Shown piece by piece: positions 17,814 through 26,935 of a stretch of DNA of 64,000 nucleotides. Source of the DNA: Streptomyces cynarae (GTDB lineage Bacteria; Actinomycetota; Actinomycetes; Streptomycetales; Streptomycetaceae); NCBI RefSeq assembly GCF_025642135.1, contig NZ_CP106793.1, positions 7,656,001-7,720,000 of the forward strand, read 5' to 3'. The translations under genes were made by a program, and so were the position numbers. Each line of letters starts with the position of its first letter. Position 1 is the stretch's first letter. The notes under the pieces were generated by a model. It was given only the letters and a program-made list of their open reading frames with translations, did not search any database and had not been told where the DNA came from.

Positions 17814-19493
17814 ATGAACGCCGGAGACGAGACGGCGGGGAACCTGGAACCCTGCGTCGTAGGAGTCGACTTCGGGACGCTGTCCGGACGGGCCGTGGTT
17901 GTCCGGGTGCGCGACGGCGAGGAGTTGGGGACGGCCGAGCACGAGTACCGGCACGCGGTCCTCGACCGGGAGCTGCCGGACGGCACCCGGCTGCCTCCCG
18001 ACTGGGCCCTGCAGGTGCCGTCGGACTACGTCGACGTGCTGCGCCACGCGGTGCCGGCGGCGCTCGCGGCCGCCGGTGTGCGGCCGGAGCAGGTCATCGG
18101 CGTCGGTACGGACTTCACCGCGTGCACGGTGCTGCCGGTGCTCGCGGACGGCACGCCGCTGTGCGAGCTGCCCGAGTACACCGGCCGTCCGCACGCCTAC
18201 GTCAAGCTGTGGAAGCACCACGCCGCCCAGGCCCAGGCCGACCGGATCACGACGCTGGCCGCCGAACGCAAGGAGCCGTGGCTGCAGCGGTACGGCGGGA
18301 AGATCTCCTCGGAGTGGGAGTTCGCCAAGGCCCTGCAGGTCCTGGAGGAGGACCCGGAGATCTACCACCGCACCGAGCGGTGGCTGGAGGCGGCGGACTG
18401 GATCGTCTGGCAGCTGTGCGGGACGTACGTCCGCAACGCCTGCACCGCCGGTTACAAGGGCCAGTACCAGGACGGCGCCTACCCCTCCCGTGCCTATCTG
18501 GAAGCACTCAACCCCGCCTTCGCCGACTTCGTGACGGAGAAACTCGAGCACCCGATCGGCGCGTTGGGAGCCAAGGCCGGGCAGCTGACGGCCGAGGCGG
18601 CGGCGTGGACAGGTCTGCCGGAGGGCATCGCGGTGTGCGTGGGCAACGTCGACGCCCATGTGACGGCGCCCGCCGCCGGCGCGGTGGAGCCGGGCCAGAT
18701 GGTGGCCATCATGGGCACGTCCACCTGCCACGTGATGAGCTCCGACCAGCACGGCACGGTGCCGGGCATGTGCGGTGTCGTCGACGGGGGCATCCTGCCC
18801 GGCCTGTGGGGCTATGAGGCCGGGCAGAGCGGCGTCGGTGACATCTTCGGCTGGTTCGTGCGCACCGGCCTGCCCGTCGAGTACGCCGAACAGGCCGCCG
18901 CGCTGGGCCGCAACGCCCACGAGCATCTGACGGCGCTCGCGACCGGACAGCAGGTGGGTGAACACGGTCTGATCGCGCTGGACTGGCACAGCGGCAACCG
19001 CTCGGTGCTGGTCGATCACGAACTGAGCGGTGTGGTCGTCGGGCTGACACTGTCGACCCGGCCCGAGGACGTCTACCGGGCGCTGCTGGAGGCCACCGCG
19101 TTCGGCACCCGGACCATCATCGAGGCCTTCGAGTCGTCCGGGGTGCCGGTCGACGAGCTGATCATCGCGGGCGGACTGACGAAGAACGCACTGCTGATGC
19201 AGATCTACGCGGACGTCACCCGCCGTCCCCTCGGCGTCATCGGCTCCGCACAGGGGCCCGCTCTCGGCGCGGCGATGCACGCGGCAGTGGCGGCCGGGGC
19301 GTACCCCGACATCCAGGCCGCCGCCCGTTCCATGGGCAAGGCCGACCGGGGCGTGTACCAGCCGGACCCGGCCCGCGCCGCCGCCTACGACCGCTTTTAC
19401 GAGGAATACCGGCTCCTGCACGACTACTTCGGCCGCGGAACCAACGACGTCATGCACCGCCTGCGCCGCATCCGCGCCGAGGCGTCCGCCTGA
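17814..19493 (+). CDS. araB: Ribulokinase
   Basis: A 559-residue FGGY-family kinase that phosphorylates L-ribulose to L-ribulose-5-phosphate. Evidence: VVGVDFGTLSGRAVVV at the N-terminus, GVGTDFTACTVLPV, NVDAHVTAPAAGAVEPGQMV, MGTSTCHV, GGLTKNALLMQIYADV and the ATP-site GSAQGPALGAAMHAAVA. The length is normal for AraB. GGGAGG precedes the ATG. It starts the araB-araA-araD run, which would convert L-arabinose to D-xylulose-5-phosphate once combined with the transporter upstream. Confidence 0.95.
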   Translation: MNAGDETAGNLEPCVVGVDFGTLSGRAVVVRVRDGEELGTAEHEYRHAVLDRELPDGTRLPPDWALQVPSDYVDVLRHAVPAALAAAGVRPEQVIGVGTDFTACTVLPVLADGTPLCELPEYTGRPHAYVKLWKHHAAQAQADRITTLAAERKEPWLQRYGGKISSEWEFAKALQVLEEDPEIYHRTERWLEAADWIVWQLCGTYVRNACTAGYKGQYQDGAYPSRAYLEALNPAFADFVTEKLEHPIGALGAKAGQLTAEAAAWTGLPEGIAVCVGNVDAHVTAPAAGAVEPGQMVAIMGTSTCHVMSSDQHGTVPGMCGVVDGGILPGLWGYEAGQSGVGDIFGWFVRTGLPVEYAEQAAALGRNAHEHLTALATGQQVGEHGLIALDWHSGNRSVLVDHELSGVVVGLTLSTRPEDVYRALLEATAFGTRTIIEAFESSGVPVDELIIAGGLTKNALLMQIYADVTRRPLGVIGSAQGPALGAAMHAAVAAGAYPDIQAAARSMGKADRGVYQPDPARAAAYDRFYEEYRLLHDYFGRGTNDVMHRLRRIRAEASA

Positions 19494-19547
19494 GCGCGCC
19501 CCACCACCCCACCCGCACGTCGCGCTCCACCCGAGAGGAATCCCGTC

Positions 19548-21065
19548 ATGACCGCACCCGAAAAGCCGTCCGCCGGCCAGGAGATCTGGTTTCTGACCGG
19601 TAGTCAGGGCCTGTACGGCGAGGACGTTCTCCACCAGGTCGCCTATCAGTCCCGGAAGATCGCCGAAAGACTCGACTCGGCCGACCCGATCCCGCTGCGG
19701 ATCGTGTGGAAGCCCGTCCTCACCGACGCGGAGGCGATCCGCCGACTGTGCCAGGAGGCAACCACCTCCACCGACTGCGTGGGCGTGATCGTGTGGATGC
19801 ACACCTTCTCCCCGGCCAAGATGTGGATCGGCGGGCTGAGCGCGCTGGACCTGCCGGTGCTGCACCTGCACACCCAGTACAACCTGTCGCTGCCCTGGTC
19901 GAGCATCGACATGGACTTCATGAACCTCAACCAGGCCGCCCACGGCGACCGGGAGTTCGCCCACATCGAGGCCCGGCTCGGCATCGAACGCAAGATCGTC
20001 GCCGGCCACGCCACCGACCCGCGCGTGATCCGCCGGGTCGCCGCCTGGGCGCGGGCCGCCGCCGGACGCCACGCGGCACGCACCCTGCGCCTGGCGCGTT
20101 TCGGCGACAACATGCGGGACGTGGCCGTGACCGAGGGCGACAAGGTCGAGGCACAGATGCGGTTCGGGTTCTCCGTGAACACCTACGCGGTCAACGACCT
20201 CGTCGCCGTCGTCGACGCCGTCGAGGACAAGGCGGCCGCCGAACTCGCCGACGAGTACGTCGAGTCCTACAACGTCGTCCCGGCCCTGCGCCCGGGCGGC
20301 ATCCGCCACGACTCGCTGCTCTACGCCGCCCGCCAGGAACTCGGTCTGCGCACCTTCCTCACCGAGGGCGGCTTCACCGCGTTCACCACCAACTTCGAGG
20401 ACCTGGGCGGGCTGCGCCAGCTCCCCGGCCTGGCCGTCCAGCGCCTGATGGCGGACGGCTACGGCTTCGGCGGCGAGGGCGACTGGAAGACCTCCGCGCT
20501 GCTGCGCGTGATGAAGGTCATGGGACAGGGGCAGCCCGGCGGCACCACCTTCATGGAGGACTACACCTACCACCTCGGCCCCGGCACACCCCGCATCCTC
20601 GGTGCGCACATGCTGGAGGTCTGCCCGTCGGTGGCCGCCGACCGCCCCCGCTGCGAGATCCACCCGCTGTCCATCGGCGGCCGCGAGGACCCCGTCCGCC
20701 TCGTCTTCGACGCCGCACCCGGCCCGGCGGTCGTCGTCGGCCTGGCGGACCTCGGCGACCGCTTCCGGCTGACCGCGAACGAGGTCGACGTCGTCGGCCC
20801 CAGCGAGCCCCTGCCCCACCTCCCCGTGGCCCGGGCCGTGTGGAAGCCGCGCCCCTCACTGGCCGAGTCCGCCGAGAGCTGGCTGCTCGCCGGCGCTCCG
20901 CACCACACCGTGCTCAGCTCCGCCGTCGACGCCGAGACGCTGACCGACTTCGCCGCCATGACCGGCGTCGAACTGCTCACCATCGGCGCGGACACCACCG
21001 TCGAGCAGCTCGCCAAGGAAATCCGCTGGAACGCCGCCTACCACCGACTCGCCCAGGCCCTGTGA
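19548..21065 (+). CDS. araA: L-arabinose isomerase
   Basis: A 505-residue enzyme converting L-arabinose to L-ribulose with a divalent metal. AraA landmarks are [12 protein letters not shown] at the N-terminus, [26 protein letters not shown], the catalytic Glu in [18 protein letters not shown] and in [16 protein letters not shown], and the metal-site His in [12 protein letters not shown]. It lies between araB and araD with short gaps and its own ribosome site (GAGAGGAA). Confidence 0.96.
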   Translation: MTAPEKPSAGQEIWFLTGSQGLYGEDVLHQVAYQSRKIAERLDSADPIPLRIVWKPVLTDAEAIRRLCQEATTSTDCVGVIVWMHTFSPAKMWIGGLSALDLPVLHLHTQYNLSLPWSSIDMDFMNLNQAAHGDREFAHIEARLGIERKIVAGHATDPRVIRRVAAWARAAAGRHAARTLRLARFGDNMRDVAVTEGDKVEAQMRFGFSVNTYAVNDLVAVVDAVEDKAAAELADEYVESYNVVPALRPGGIRHDSLLYAARQELGLRTFLTEGGFTAFTTNFEDLGGLRQLPGLAVQRLMADGYGFGGEGDWKTSALLRVMKVMGQGQPGGTTFMEDYTYHLGPGTPRILGAHMLEVCPSVAADRPRCEIHPLSIGGREDPVRLVFDAAPGPAVVVGLADLGDRFRLTANEVDVVGPSEPLPHLPVARAVWKPRPSLAESAESWLLAGAPHHTVLSSAVDAETLTDFAAMTGVELLTIGADTTVEQLAKEIRWNAAYHRLAQAL

Positions 21066-21093
21066 CCCACGACCGCACCGAAGGAGACGAGCG

Positions 21094-21819
21094 ATGACCG
21101 TAGCTGTGCGCGACGGCCTGCGGCAGGACGTCCTGGAGGCGAACCTCGCCATCCCCCAGGTCGGTCTGGCGACCCTGACCTGGGGCAACGTCAGCGGAGT
21201 CGACCGGGAGGCGGATGTCTTCGTCATCAAGCCCTCCGGAGTCCCCTACGAGGACCTCGCCATCGACCACCTGGTGACGGTACGCCTGTCCGACGGCGCG
21301 GTCGTCGACGGCGACCTGCGCCCCTCCACCGACACCGAGACCCACCGCTGCCTGTACCTCGCGTTCCCCTCCATCGGAGGTGTCACCCACACCCACTCCA
21401 CCCACGCGGTCGCCTTCGCCCAGGCCCGCCGAGACATACCCGTCCTCGGCACCACCCACGCCGACACGTTCAACGGCCCCATCCCCGTCACCCGCGACCT
21501 CACCCCGGAGGAATGCGCGAAGGACTACGAGTACAACACCGGCCGCGTCATCGTGGACATGCTCGAGGAGGACGACCAGAAGGCCGTCGAGGTCCCTGCC
21601 GCCCTCGTCGCCAACCACGGTCCCTTCGCCTGGGGCGCCACCGCCCGCAAGTCCCTGGAACACGCGATCATCTGCGAGGCGGTCGCCGACATCGCCCTCC
21701 ACACCCTCAGCCTCGCCCCCACCGCCCCTCCACCCAGCCACCTGCTCGATCGCCACTACACCCGCAAGCACGGCCCCGACGCCTACTACGGCAATCCGGA
21801 CATGACAACGGCCTCCTGA
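21094..21819 (+). CDS. araD: L-ribulose-5-phosphate 4-epimerase
   Basis: A 241-residue class II aldolase-fold epimerase producing D-xylulose-5-phosphate. Zinc-site histidines are in GGVTHTHSTHAVAFAQ and a third His in LVANHGPFAWG; LTWGNVSGVDRE and IKPSGVPYEDL are conserved. AAGGAGACGAG precedes the ATG. It is the last gene of the ara operon and is followed by a strong hairpin. Confidence 0.95.
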   Translation: MTVAVRDGLRQDVLEANLAIPQVGLATLTWGNVSGVDREADVFVIKPSGVPYEDLAIDHLVTVRLSDGAVVDGDLRPSTDTETHRCLYLAFPSIGGVTHTHSTHAVAFAQARRDIPVLGTTHADTFNGPIPVTRDLTPEECAKDYEYNTGRVIVDMLEEDDQKAVEVPAALVANHGPFAWGATARKSLEHAIICEAVADIALHTLSLAPTAPPPSHLLDRHYTRKHGPDAYYGNPDMTTAS

Positions 21820-22112
21820 TGACCGGCGCACGTCGCCGCGGCCTGGTCGGGCTGTACCCGGCGTACAGCCCGACCCGTCTGCCGCTACCTGCAGTTTTTC
21901 CTTGGAAAGGCCCTCTGATCTGGGACGGAGGCTCTTTCCGGTCTTTCGGGGGCTTGCCGCGTTGGGCGGCGGAAAGTCCCTCGGAAGTCCCTGGGACAGC
22001 GCTGAAAGTCCCTGGCCGGAGGGGCAGGCGACGCCTCACAACTGGTTCGGATTGAGCGGACATAGCGTTGTTGATCTGCTCGCGGCTCTGCAACTGCCGT
22101 GAGTAGGACTCG
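21820..22112. other. Intergenic region after araD with hairpin and AGTCCCT repeats
   Basis: Between araD and the convergent esterase lies non-coding sequence. It starts with the 13-bp hairpin at 21845 and then contains three AAGTCCCT copies (21973-21981, 21985-21992, 22005-22013), one embedded in the palindrome GTCCCTGGGAC. I see no gene. Confidence 0.6.
21845..21875 (+). terminator. Terminator of the araBAD operon
   Basis: A perfect 13-bp stem, GGTCGGGCTGTAC against GTACAGCCCGACC, with a 5-nt loop begins 25 nt after araD; a TTTTT run follows some 20 nt later (21895-21899). Confidence 0.8.
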
Positions 22113-22898
22113 TTACCGGTGTCTTTCGCGCCGGATGCGGTGGCTGGTCGTCCTGCGGAGCCACTGCGCGCACAGGGAGGTCCACGTGCCGGCGGGCGTC
22201 ATGTCCTGGGCCAGTCCCACGCCGTGTCCGCCGGTGGGGAATACGTGCAGTTCGACCGGGACCCGCAAGGAGGCCAGGCGCTGGGTCAGGGACAGGGCGT
22301 GGTCGACCCCGACGGTGTCGTCGTCCGCGCAGTGCCAGATGAAGGTCGGGGGGGTCTGCGGGACGGCGATCAGCTCGATGGAGACCGCGCGGCGCTGTTG
22401 TGGGGTAGAGCCGGGGCCGAGGAGCGGGTCGCTGTCCGGTTCGCCGGCTGCGGCGGGGCCGAAGTTGTGCCATGACGTCGCCGGGTAGCAGAGCACCGCG
22501 AACGCGGGCCGCTCGTCGTCGGCCGTGTCCGGGCCGGCGGCGAGGTGGGCGGCGAGGTGGCCGCCCGCGGAGAAGCCGAGGACCCCGATGCGCGACGGGT
22601 CGACCCCCAGCCCCGGCGCCTGCGCGCGCGCCTCACGCATCGCCGCCCGTGCCGAGTCCAGCGGCGCGGGGTGAAAGTCCTGTGGCCCTACCGGGTACTC
22701 CAGCACCCAGGCGGCGAATCCGAGCTGGTTCAGCCACTGTGCGACGGGCTCCCCCTCGTGCGGGGCAAGGAAGGTGTAGCCGCCGCCCGGCATGATGATC
22801 ACCGCGGGCGCGCCCGCAGCCGAGCGCGGCACCTCCGCCGTCAGTGGGTGGAACGTCAGCGCTGCCGCGCCACTGTTCATGGTCCGCAAGTCTGCCAT
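22113..22898 (-). CDS. Alpha/beta-hydrolase, probable (acetyl) xylan or hemicellulose esterase
   Basis: A 261-residue serine esterase without a signal peptide. The oxyanion segment is IIMPGGGYTFLAPHEGEP, the nucleophile Ser is in GVLGFSAGGHLAAHL, the acid in WHCADDDTVGVDHA and the His in FPTGGHGVGLA, completing a catalytic triad of the BD-FAE/acetyl-esterase type. The ATG at 22898 has GGAG 6 nt before it; the ATG at 22910 lacks one. It closes the minus-strand hydrolase set, 99 nt after the GH31 gene, so it probably deacetylates imported hemicellulose oligosaccharides. Confidence 0.85.
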   Translation of the reverse strand: MADLRTMNSGAAALTFHPLTAEVPRSAAGAPAVIIMPGGGYTFLAPHEGEPVAQWLNQLGFAAWVLEYPVGPQDFHPAPLDSARAAMREARAQAPGLGVDPSRIGVLGFSAGGHLAAHLAAGPDTADDERPAFAVLCYPATSWHNFGPAAAGEPDSDPLLGPGSTPQQRRAVSIELIAVPQTPPTFIWHCADDDTVGVDHALSLTQRLASLRVPVELHVFPTGGHGVGLAQDMTPAGTWTSLCAQWLRRTTSHRIRRERHR

Positions 22899-22997
22899 CT
22901 GTTGCTCCATCTGTGAGAAGGGGTTTCTTCGGTCGAACCGCCGCGGTCCTGAAGGAAGTGCGGGCCGCACGGATGCGCGTCCCGACACCTGCACGCG

Positions 22998-24977
22998 TCA
23001 GCGCAACGCGTGTGCGACGGCGGCTCCTTCGCGTACGAAGACGGGTATGCGCTCCAGCGGGGCGTCGGCGTCGGATGCCGTTCCACCCTCCAGCACGTGT
23101 CCGGTGGCCGGGTCGTACCAGCGGGCGCCGGAGGGCAGGTAGACCCGGCGGGTGCGCGCGCCCGGCTCGTACACCGGTGCCACCAGCACGTCGGGGCCGA
23201 GCAGGAACTGGTCGTCCACGTCCCAGGCGCCTTCGTCCTCGGGGAAGTCGAAGAACAGCGGGCGCATCGGCGGTGCGCCGGTGCGGTGCGCGTCCTGGGA
23301 CAGCGTGTTCAGGTACGGGCGCAGGCGTTCGCGCAGCAGCAGGTGGTCCCGGAGGATGCCGTACGCTCGCTCCCCGTAGGACCAGACCTCGTTCGGCCCG
23401 CCGGTCATGTCCGTGGAGAAGGCCGGGTGGTGGGGCACGCGGTCCCCGTGCAGCCGCATGACGGGGCTGAAGGTGCCGTACTGGAACCAGCGGATCAGCA
23501 GCTCGCGGTAGGCGGGGTCGTCGGGGTCGCCGCCGAAGAAGCCGCCGATGTCGGTGTTCCACCAGGGGACGCCGCTCATCGCGACGTTCAGTCCGGCTCT
23601 GATCTGCCGCGCGAGGGAGTCGAAGGTGGTGGGGATGTCGCCGGACCACAGTGCGGCGCCGTACTTCTGGCTGCCCGCCCATGCGGAGCGGACCAGGGAC
23701 AACGGCCGGTCCTCGCCGGCCGCGCGCAGGCCGTCGGCGACGGTTCGGGTGTGCAGGAGCGGGTAGAGGTTCGCGGCCTCGGCGGCCGGACCGGCGGCGT
23801 AGACGGCACGGTCGGCGAGATCCCGGGGCAGGTCGGGTTCGCAGGCGTCCAGCCAGAAGCAGGCCACGCCCGCTGAGAGGTAGTTGTCGCTCAGCCGTCG
23901 CCACAGCGCGGCGCGCGCGTGGGAGTCGGTCGCGTCGTAGTACGCCATCCGGCGCATCGGCTCCTCGGCGCTGCGGGAGGGCCAGTGGCAGGTGAGCAGG
24001 CCGCCGTCGCCGTCCCGTACGAGGCATCCGGCCGAGCGCAGCTCGTCGAAGGTGTCGCTGCCGGGTTCGACGGTGGGCCATACCGAGACCGCCAGCTTCA
24101 CCCCGAGGCCGGAGAGCTCTGCCACCATCGCGGCGGGATCGGGCCACTCGCTTGGTTCAAAACGCCAGTCGCCCATCGCGGGCCAGTGGAAGAAGTCGCA
24201 GACGATGACGGACAGCGGCAGTCCGCGTTCCTTGTACTGCCGTGCCACAGCCAGGAGTTCGTCCTGGGTACGGTAGCGAAGTTTGGACTGCCAGAAACCG
24301 GACGCCCACTCGGGCAGGAGCGGCGGACGTCCGGTGGCCAGGGTGTAGGCGTCCAGGATCTGGGCCGGAGTGTCACCGGCGGTGATCCAGTAGTCGACCC
24401 GCCCGCCGGCGTCGGCGGTCCACCGGGTGGTGTCGGTGCCCAGTTCGACGCGGCCTGTGGCGGGGTTGTTCCACAGCAGTCCGTAGCCGCGCGAGGAGTG
24501 CAGGAAGGGGATGGCGGCCACGGTGTTGCCCTGGACGAGGTCGATCACACAGCCTTTCTGGTCCAGGAGCCCGTGCAGATGCTGCCCGAGGCCGTGCAGC
24601 CGCTCGCCGGCGTAGGCCTCGAAGTGCTGTTCCGTCCGGCCGCCGGCCGCATGGACGCGGGGGCCGGGATGATGGGGGTACGGGGACTTGTCGGCGAGGA
24701 GTTCACGGCCCGAGGCGGCGTGCAGGAACCTCAGCCGGCCGTCCGGCAGGGCCTCGACGGCGAGGCGGCTGTTGACCAGGCGGGCAGAGCCGTCTTCCGC
24801 GATGGACACGTCGACGTGGGGGGAGGGCGGGGGGATCTCCAGCGCGCCGGGAGCGGAAGGGGCGATTGTCCCGGACGAGGCCCGGACCCGGACCGCGTGC
24901 GGCCCCCAGGGCTCGACACGGAGGATCTCTTGGGCGGTGTGACGTTCCAGGCCGTCCGCGCTGATGCTGTAAGGCAA
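22998..24977 (-). CDS. GH31 glycoside hydrolase, probable alpha-xylosidase
   Basis: A 659-residue cytoplasmic GH31 enzyme if the TTG at 24977 is the start (AGAGGA lies upstream); an in-frame upstream extension to 25043 is possible but adds no conserved sequence. The catalytic nucleophile is Asp377 in FWLDACEPD and the acid/base Asp447 in LWSGDIPTTF. GFWQSKLRYRTQDELL, VCDFFHW and MRLHGDR are typical of YicI-type alpha-xylosidases rather than alpha-glucosidases. No signal peptide is seen, so it would cleave imported xyloglucan fragments. It follows the GH5-X2-CBM46 gene. Confidence 0.88.
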   Translation of the reverse strand: MPYSISADGLERHTAQEILRVEPWGPHAVRVRASSGTIAPSAPGALEIPPPSPHVDVSIAEDGSARLVNSRLAVEALPDGRLRFLHAASGRELLADKSPYPHHPGPRVHAAGGRTEQHFEAYAGERLHGLGQHLHGLLDQKGCVIDLVQGNTVAAIPFLHSSRGYGLLWNNPATGRVELGTDTTRWTADAGGRVDYWITAGDTPAQILDAYTLATGRPPLLPEWASGFWQSKLRYRTQDELLAVARQYKERGLPLSVIVCDFFHWPAMGDWRFEPSEWPDPAAMVAELSGLGVKLAVSVWPTVEPGSDTFDELRSAGCLVRDGDGGLLTCHWPSRSAEEPMRRMAYYDATDSHARAALWRRLSDNYLSAGVACFWLDACEPDLPRDLADRAVYAAGPAAEAANLYPLLHTRTVADGLRAAGEDRPLSLVRSAWAGSQKYGAALWSGDIPTTFDSLARQIRAGLNVAMSGVPWWNTDIGGFFGGDPDDPAYRELLIRWFQYGTFSPVMRLHGDRVPHHPAFSTDMTGGPNEVWSYGERAYGILRDHLLLRERLRPYLNTLSQDAHRTGAPPMRPLFFDFPEDEGAWDVDDQFLLGPDVLVAPVYEPGARTRRVYLPSGARWYDPATGHVLEGGTASDADAPLERIPVFVREGAAVAHALR

Positions 24978-25050
24978 GGCGATTCCTCTTGTTCTTCTGA
25001 CGCCCGGCCCCGTGTGGGAGCACACGGGGCCGGGGTCGGTCACCCGGTGG

Positions 25051-26814
25051 TCAGGAGACGGTGCCGGTGACCTTGTCGCCGGACCTGGTCACGTGGTACG
25101 TGACGGAGGCCCCGCTCCAGAAGTCGAACTTCAGGGTCACGGTGGCGCCGTCGGTGAGGGTCTTCAGGTAGTCGGAGGTCAGCTTGATCGCGCCGTTCGG
25201 GTAGTCCGGCGTGAAGTGGGTGTTGAACTCCTGGTACGGGGTCCAGGAGTAGGGGCCGGCGTTGCTGCCGTCCGCGTACCGGGACTCCATGGTGGCCAGT
25301 ACGTCGCCCTTGAACTGGGTGGGGATGGTCAACGAGTCGGTCGTACCGGTCACGTCGGACTGCACCGGCAGGTCGTTGGTGATCACGTGGAACGTCCACG
25401 GCACGCCCCGGGAGAACCGCGCCTGGAAGGTGGCGTTCTCGCCGAGCGCCCGGTCGCCGCCCAGTCGGGTGAGCAGCGAGGGGGTCAGCGTGAGCTGGTC
25501 ACCGGACACCGCGTAGTCCACGCCGGGACGCAGCCGGGTGTCGCCCTGCCACAGGCCGCGGAAGGACAGGCCGTTGAGGTTGAGGGTGACGGTGTGCGCG
25601 GCGACCGGCGCGGACTTCGGCAGGAACACCTGGTCGGTGGACGCGGTACCGGAGCGGGTGTGCCAGCTCGCCCTGATCAGTGCGACCAGCTCGGGGTCGC
25701 GCCACTGGAGGGTGTTGCGGTTGAGGAACGAGCCGGCGTCCCACAACGCGGTGGTGATGCCGTTGATCCGCGCCTCGTAACCCAGCTGCTCGAAGTACTT
25801 GAACGCCTCGCCCCGCTCGATCTGGTCGGGCTTGGTGAAGTCCGGGTAGGACAGCGTGCCGTACTCGCCCAGGTACACCGGGATGCCCTTGGCCACGAAG
25901 ACGTCGTGCATCTGCGTGAAGGCGGTGACCAGATCCTGCTGGGCGGTCTCGTTGTAGGTGGTGAAGCCGCTGTTGTTCACGCTGAACGGCCAGAAGCTGT
26001 AGTAGTGCATCGTGGCCCCGAGGTTCGGGTCCTTCAGCCTGGTGATCGTCGTGTACAGCTCGGTCATCTTCTGGAGGTCGGTCGGGCTGGTGTTCTGGTC
26101 GGGCAGCAGCAGTACGCGGGTGGCGTTGCCGCCGCCGGACTTCCGGACGATCGTGTGGAACGAGGTGTTCAGCTCGTCCATCGCCTGGGTCTTCTGCGCA
26201 TCGGTGGCGTTGTCGCTGAACTGCGGCTCGTTGACGCTCTCGAACAGCAGCTTGCGCGGCTCGTCCTTGAACGCGGCCGCGATCTGCTGCCAGGTCGAGT
26301 CGAACCGGGCGAGCACCGCGTCATGGTCGTCGGTGGTGATGTTCTTGATCCACTGCCACGAGTCGTGGTGCACGTTCAGGTCGACGTACAGGCCGTCCTC
26401 GATGGCCCAGTCCACGACCTGCTTGACCCGCGCCATGTACTTCGGGTCGATCGTGTAGGGCGCGGTGGTGTCCTGGGCGTTGCTCCAGGTCACCGGGATC
26501 CGCACACTGCGGTAGCCGGCCGCCTTGACCGCGTCGAACGTCGCCTTGGTGGTGAGCGGGCTGCCCCACGACGTCTCGGTCGGGAAGGCGTCCAGGGTGT
26601 TGCCCAGGTTCCAGCTCGGCTGCATCGCCGCCACCACGGCCTGCGCGCCGGTGCGGGCGTCCGCGTCCACGGTGGTGCTCGCGGTGGTGTTCGTGGCGGT
26701 GTCGGCCAGGGCTGAGGCGCTGGGTACAGCAACCGTGGTGATCAAGGCCAGGGGCAGGCTCACCAGCAGCGACAGCCGCCGGCCGGCTCTCCCCGGGCTG
26801 GGCTTTCCGGTCAT
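25051..26814 (-). CDS. Secreted GH5 endoglucanase/xyloglucanase with X2 and CBM46 modules
   Basis: A 587-residue exported enzyme. Residues 1-38 are a signal peptide. The GH5 subfamily-4-like catalytic domain spans about 58-380: PSWNLGNTLDAF, VRIPVTW, acid/base Glu196 in FESVNEPQ, nucleophile Glu317 in YLGEYGT. Residues about 390-480 look like an Ig-like X2 module (TVTLNLNGLSFRGLWQGD). The end, from about 490, resembles CBM46 (IPTQFKGDVLATMESRYADG, LKFDFWSGASVTYHV). This three-part layout is known from bacterial Cel5 enzymes acting on beta-glucan and xyloglucan. It sits between GH43 and GH31 genes, supporting xyloglucan as a target. Confidence 0.9.
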   Translation of the reverse strand: MTGKPSPGRAGRRLSLLVSLPLALITTVAVPSASALADTATNTTASTTVDADARTGAQAVVAAMQPSWNLGNTLDAFPTETSWGSPLTTKATFDAVKAAGYRSVRIPVTWSNAQDTTAPYTIDPKYMARVKQVVDWAIEDGLYVDLNVHHDSWQWIKNITTDDHDAVLARFDSTWQQIAAAFKDEPRKLLFESVNEPQFSDNATDAQKTQAMDELNTSFHTIVRKSGGGNATRVLLLPDQNTSPTDLQKMTELYTTITRLKDPNLGATMHYYSFWPFSVNNSGFTTYNETAQQDLVTAFTQMHDVFVAKGIPVYLGEYGTLSYPDFTKPDQIERGEAFKYFEQLGYEARINGITTALWDAGSFLNRNTLQWRDPELVALIRASWHTRSGTASTDQVFLPKSAPVAAHTVTLNLNGLSFRGLWQGDTRLRPGVDYAVSGDQLTLTPSLLTRLGGDRALGENATFQARFSRGVPWTFHVITNDLPVQSDVTGTTDSLTIPTQFKGDVLATMESRYADGSNAGPYSWTPYQEFNTHFTPDYPNGAIKLTSDYLKTLTDGATVTLKFDFWSGASVTYHVTRSGDKVTGTVS

Positions 26815-26935
26815 GTTCGGTGCCTCTCGATCGTCGGGATTTCCTCGTGCACGCGGTTGCCGTGCACAGGTTGGGGGACGGGTGCGGCGGTCAGGAGACT
26901 CCGCCGGTTTCCGTCGTGCCGGAGCGGGTCATGTG

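Noticed and set aside
17757..20819. A 1020-codon minus-strand open frame
   Set aside because: Antisense to araB and araA, which are fully recognisable; the frame has low complexity and no motifs.
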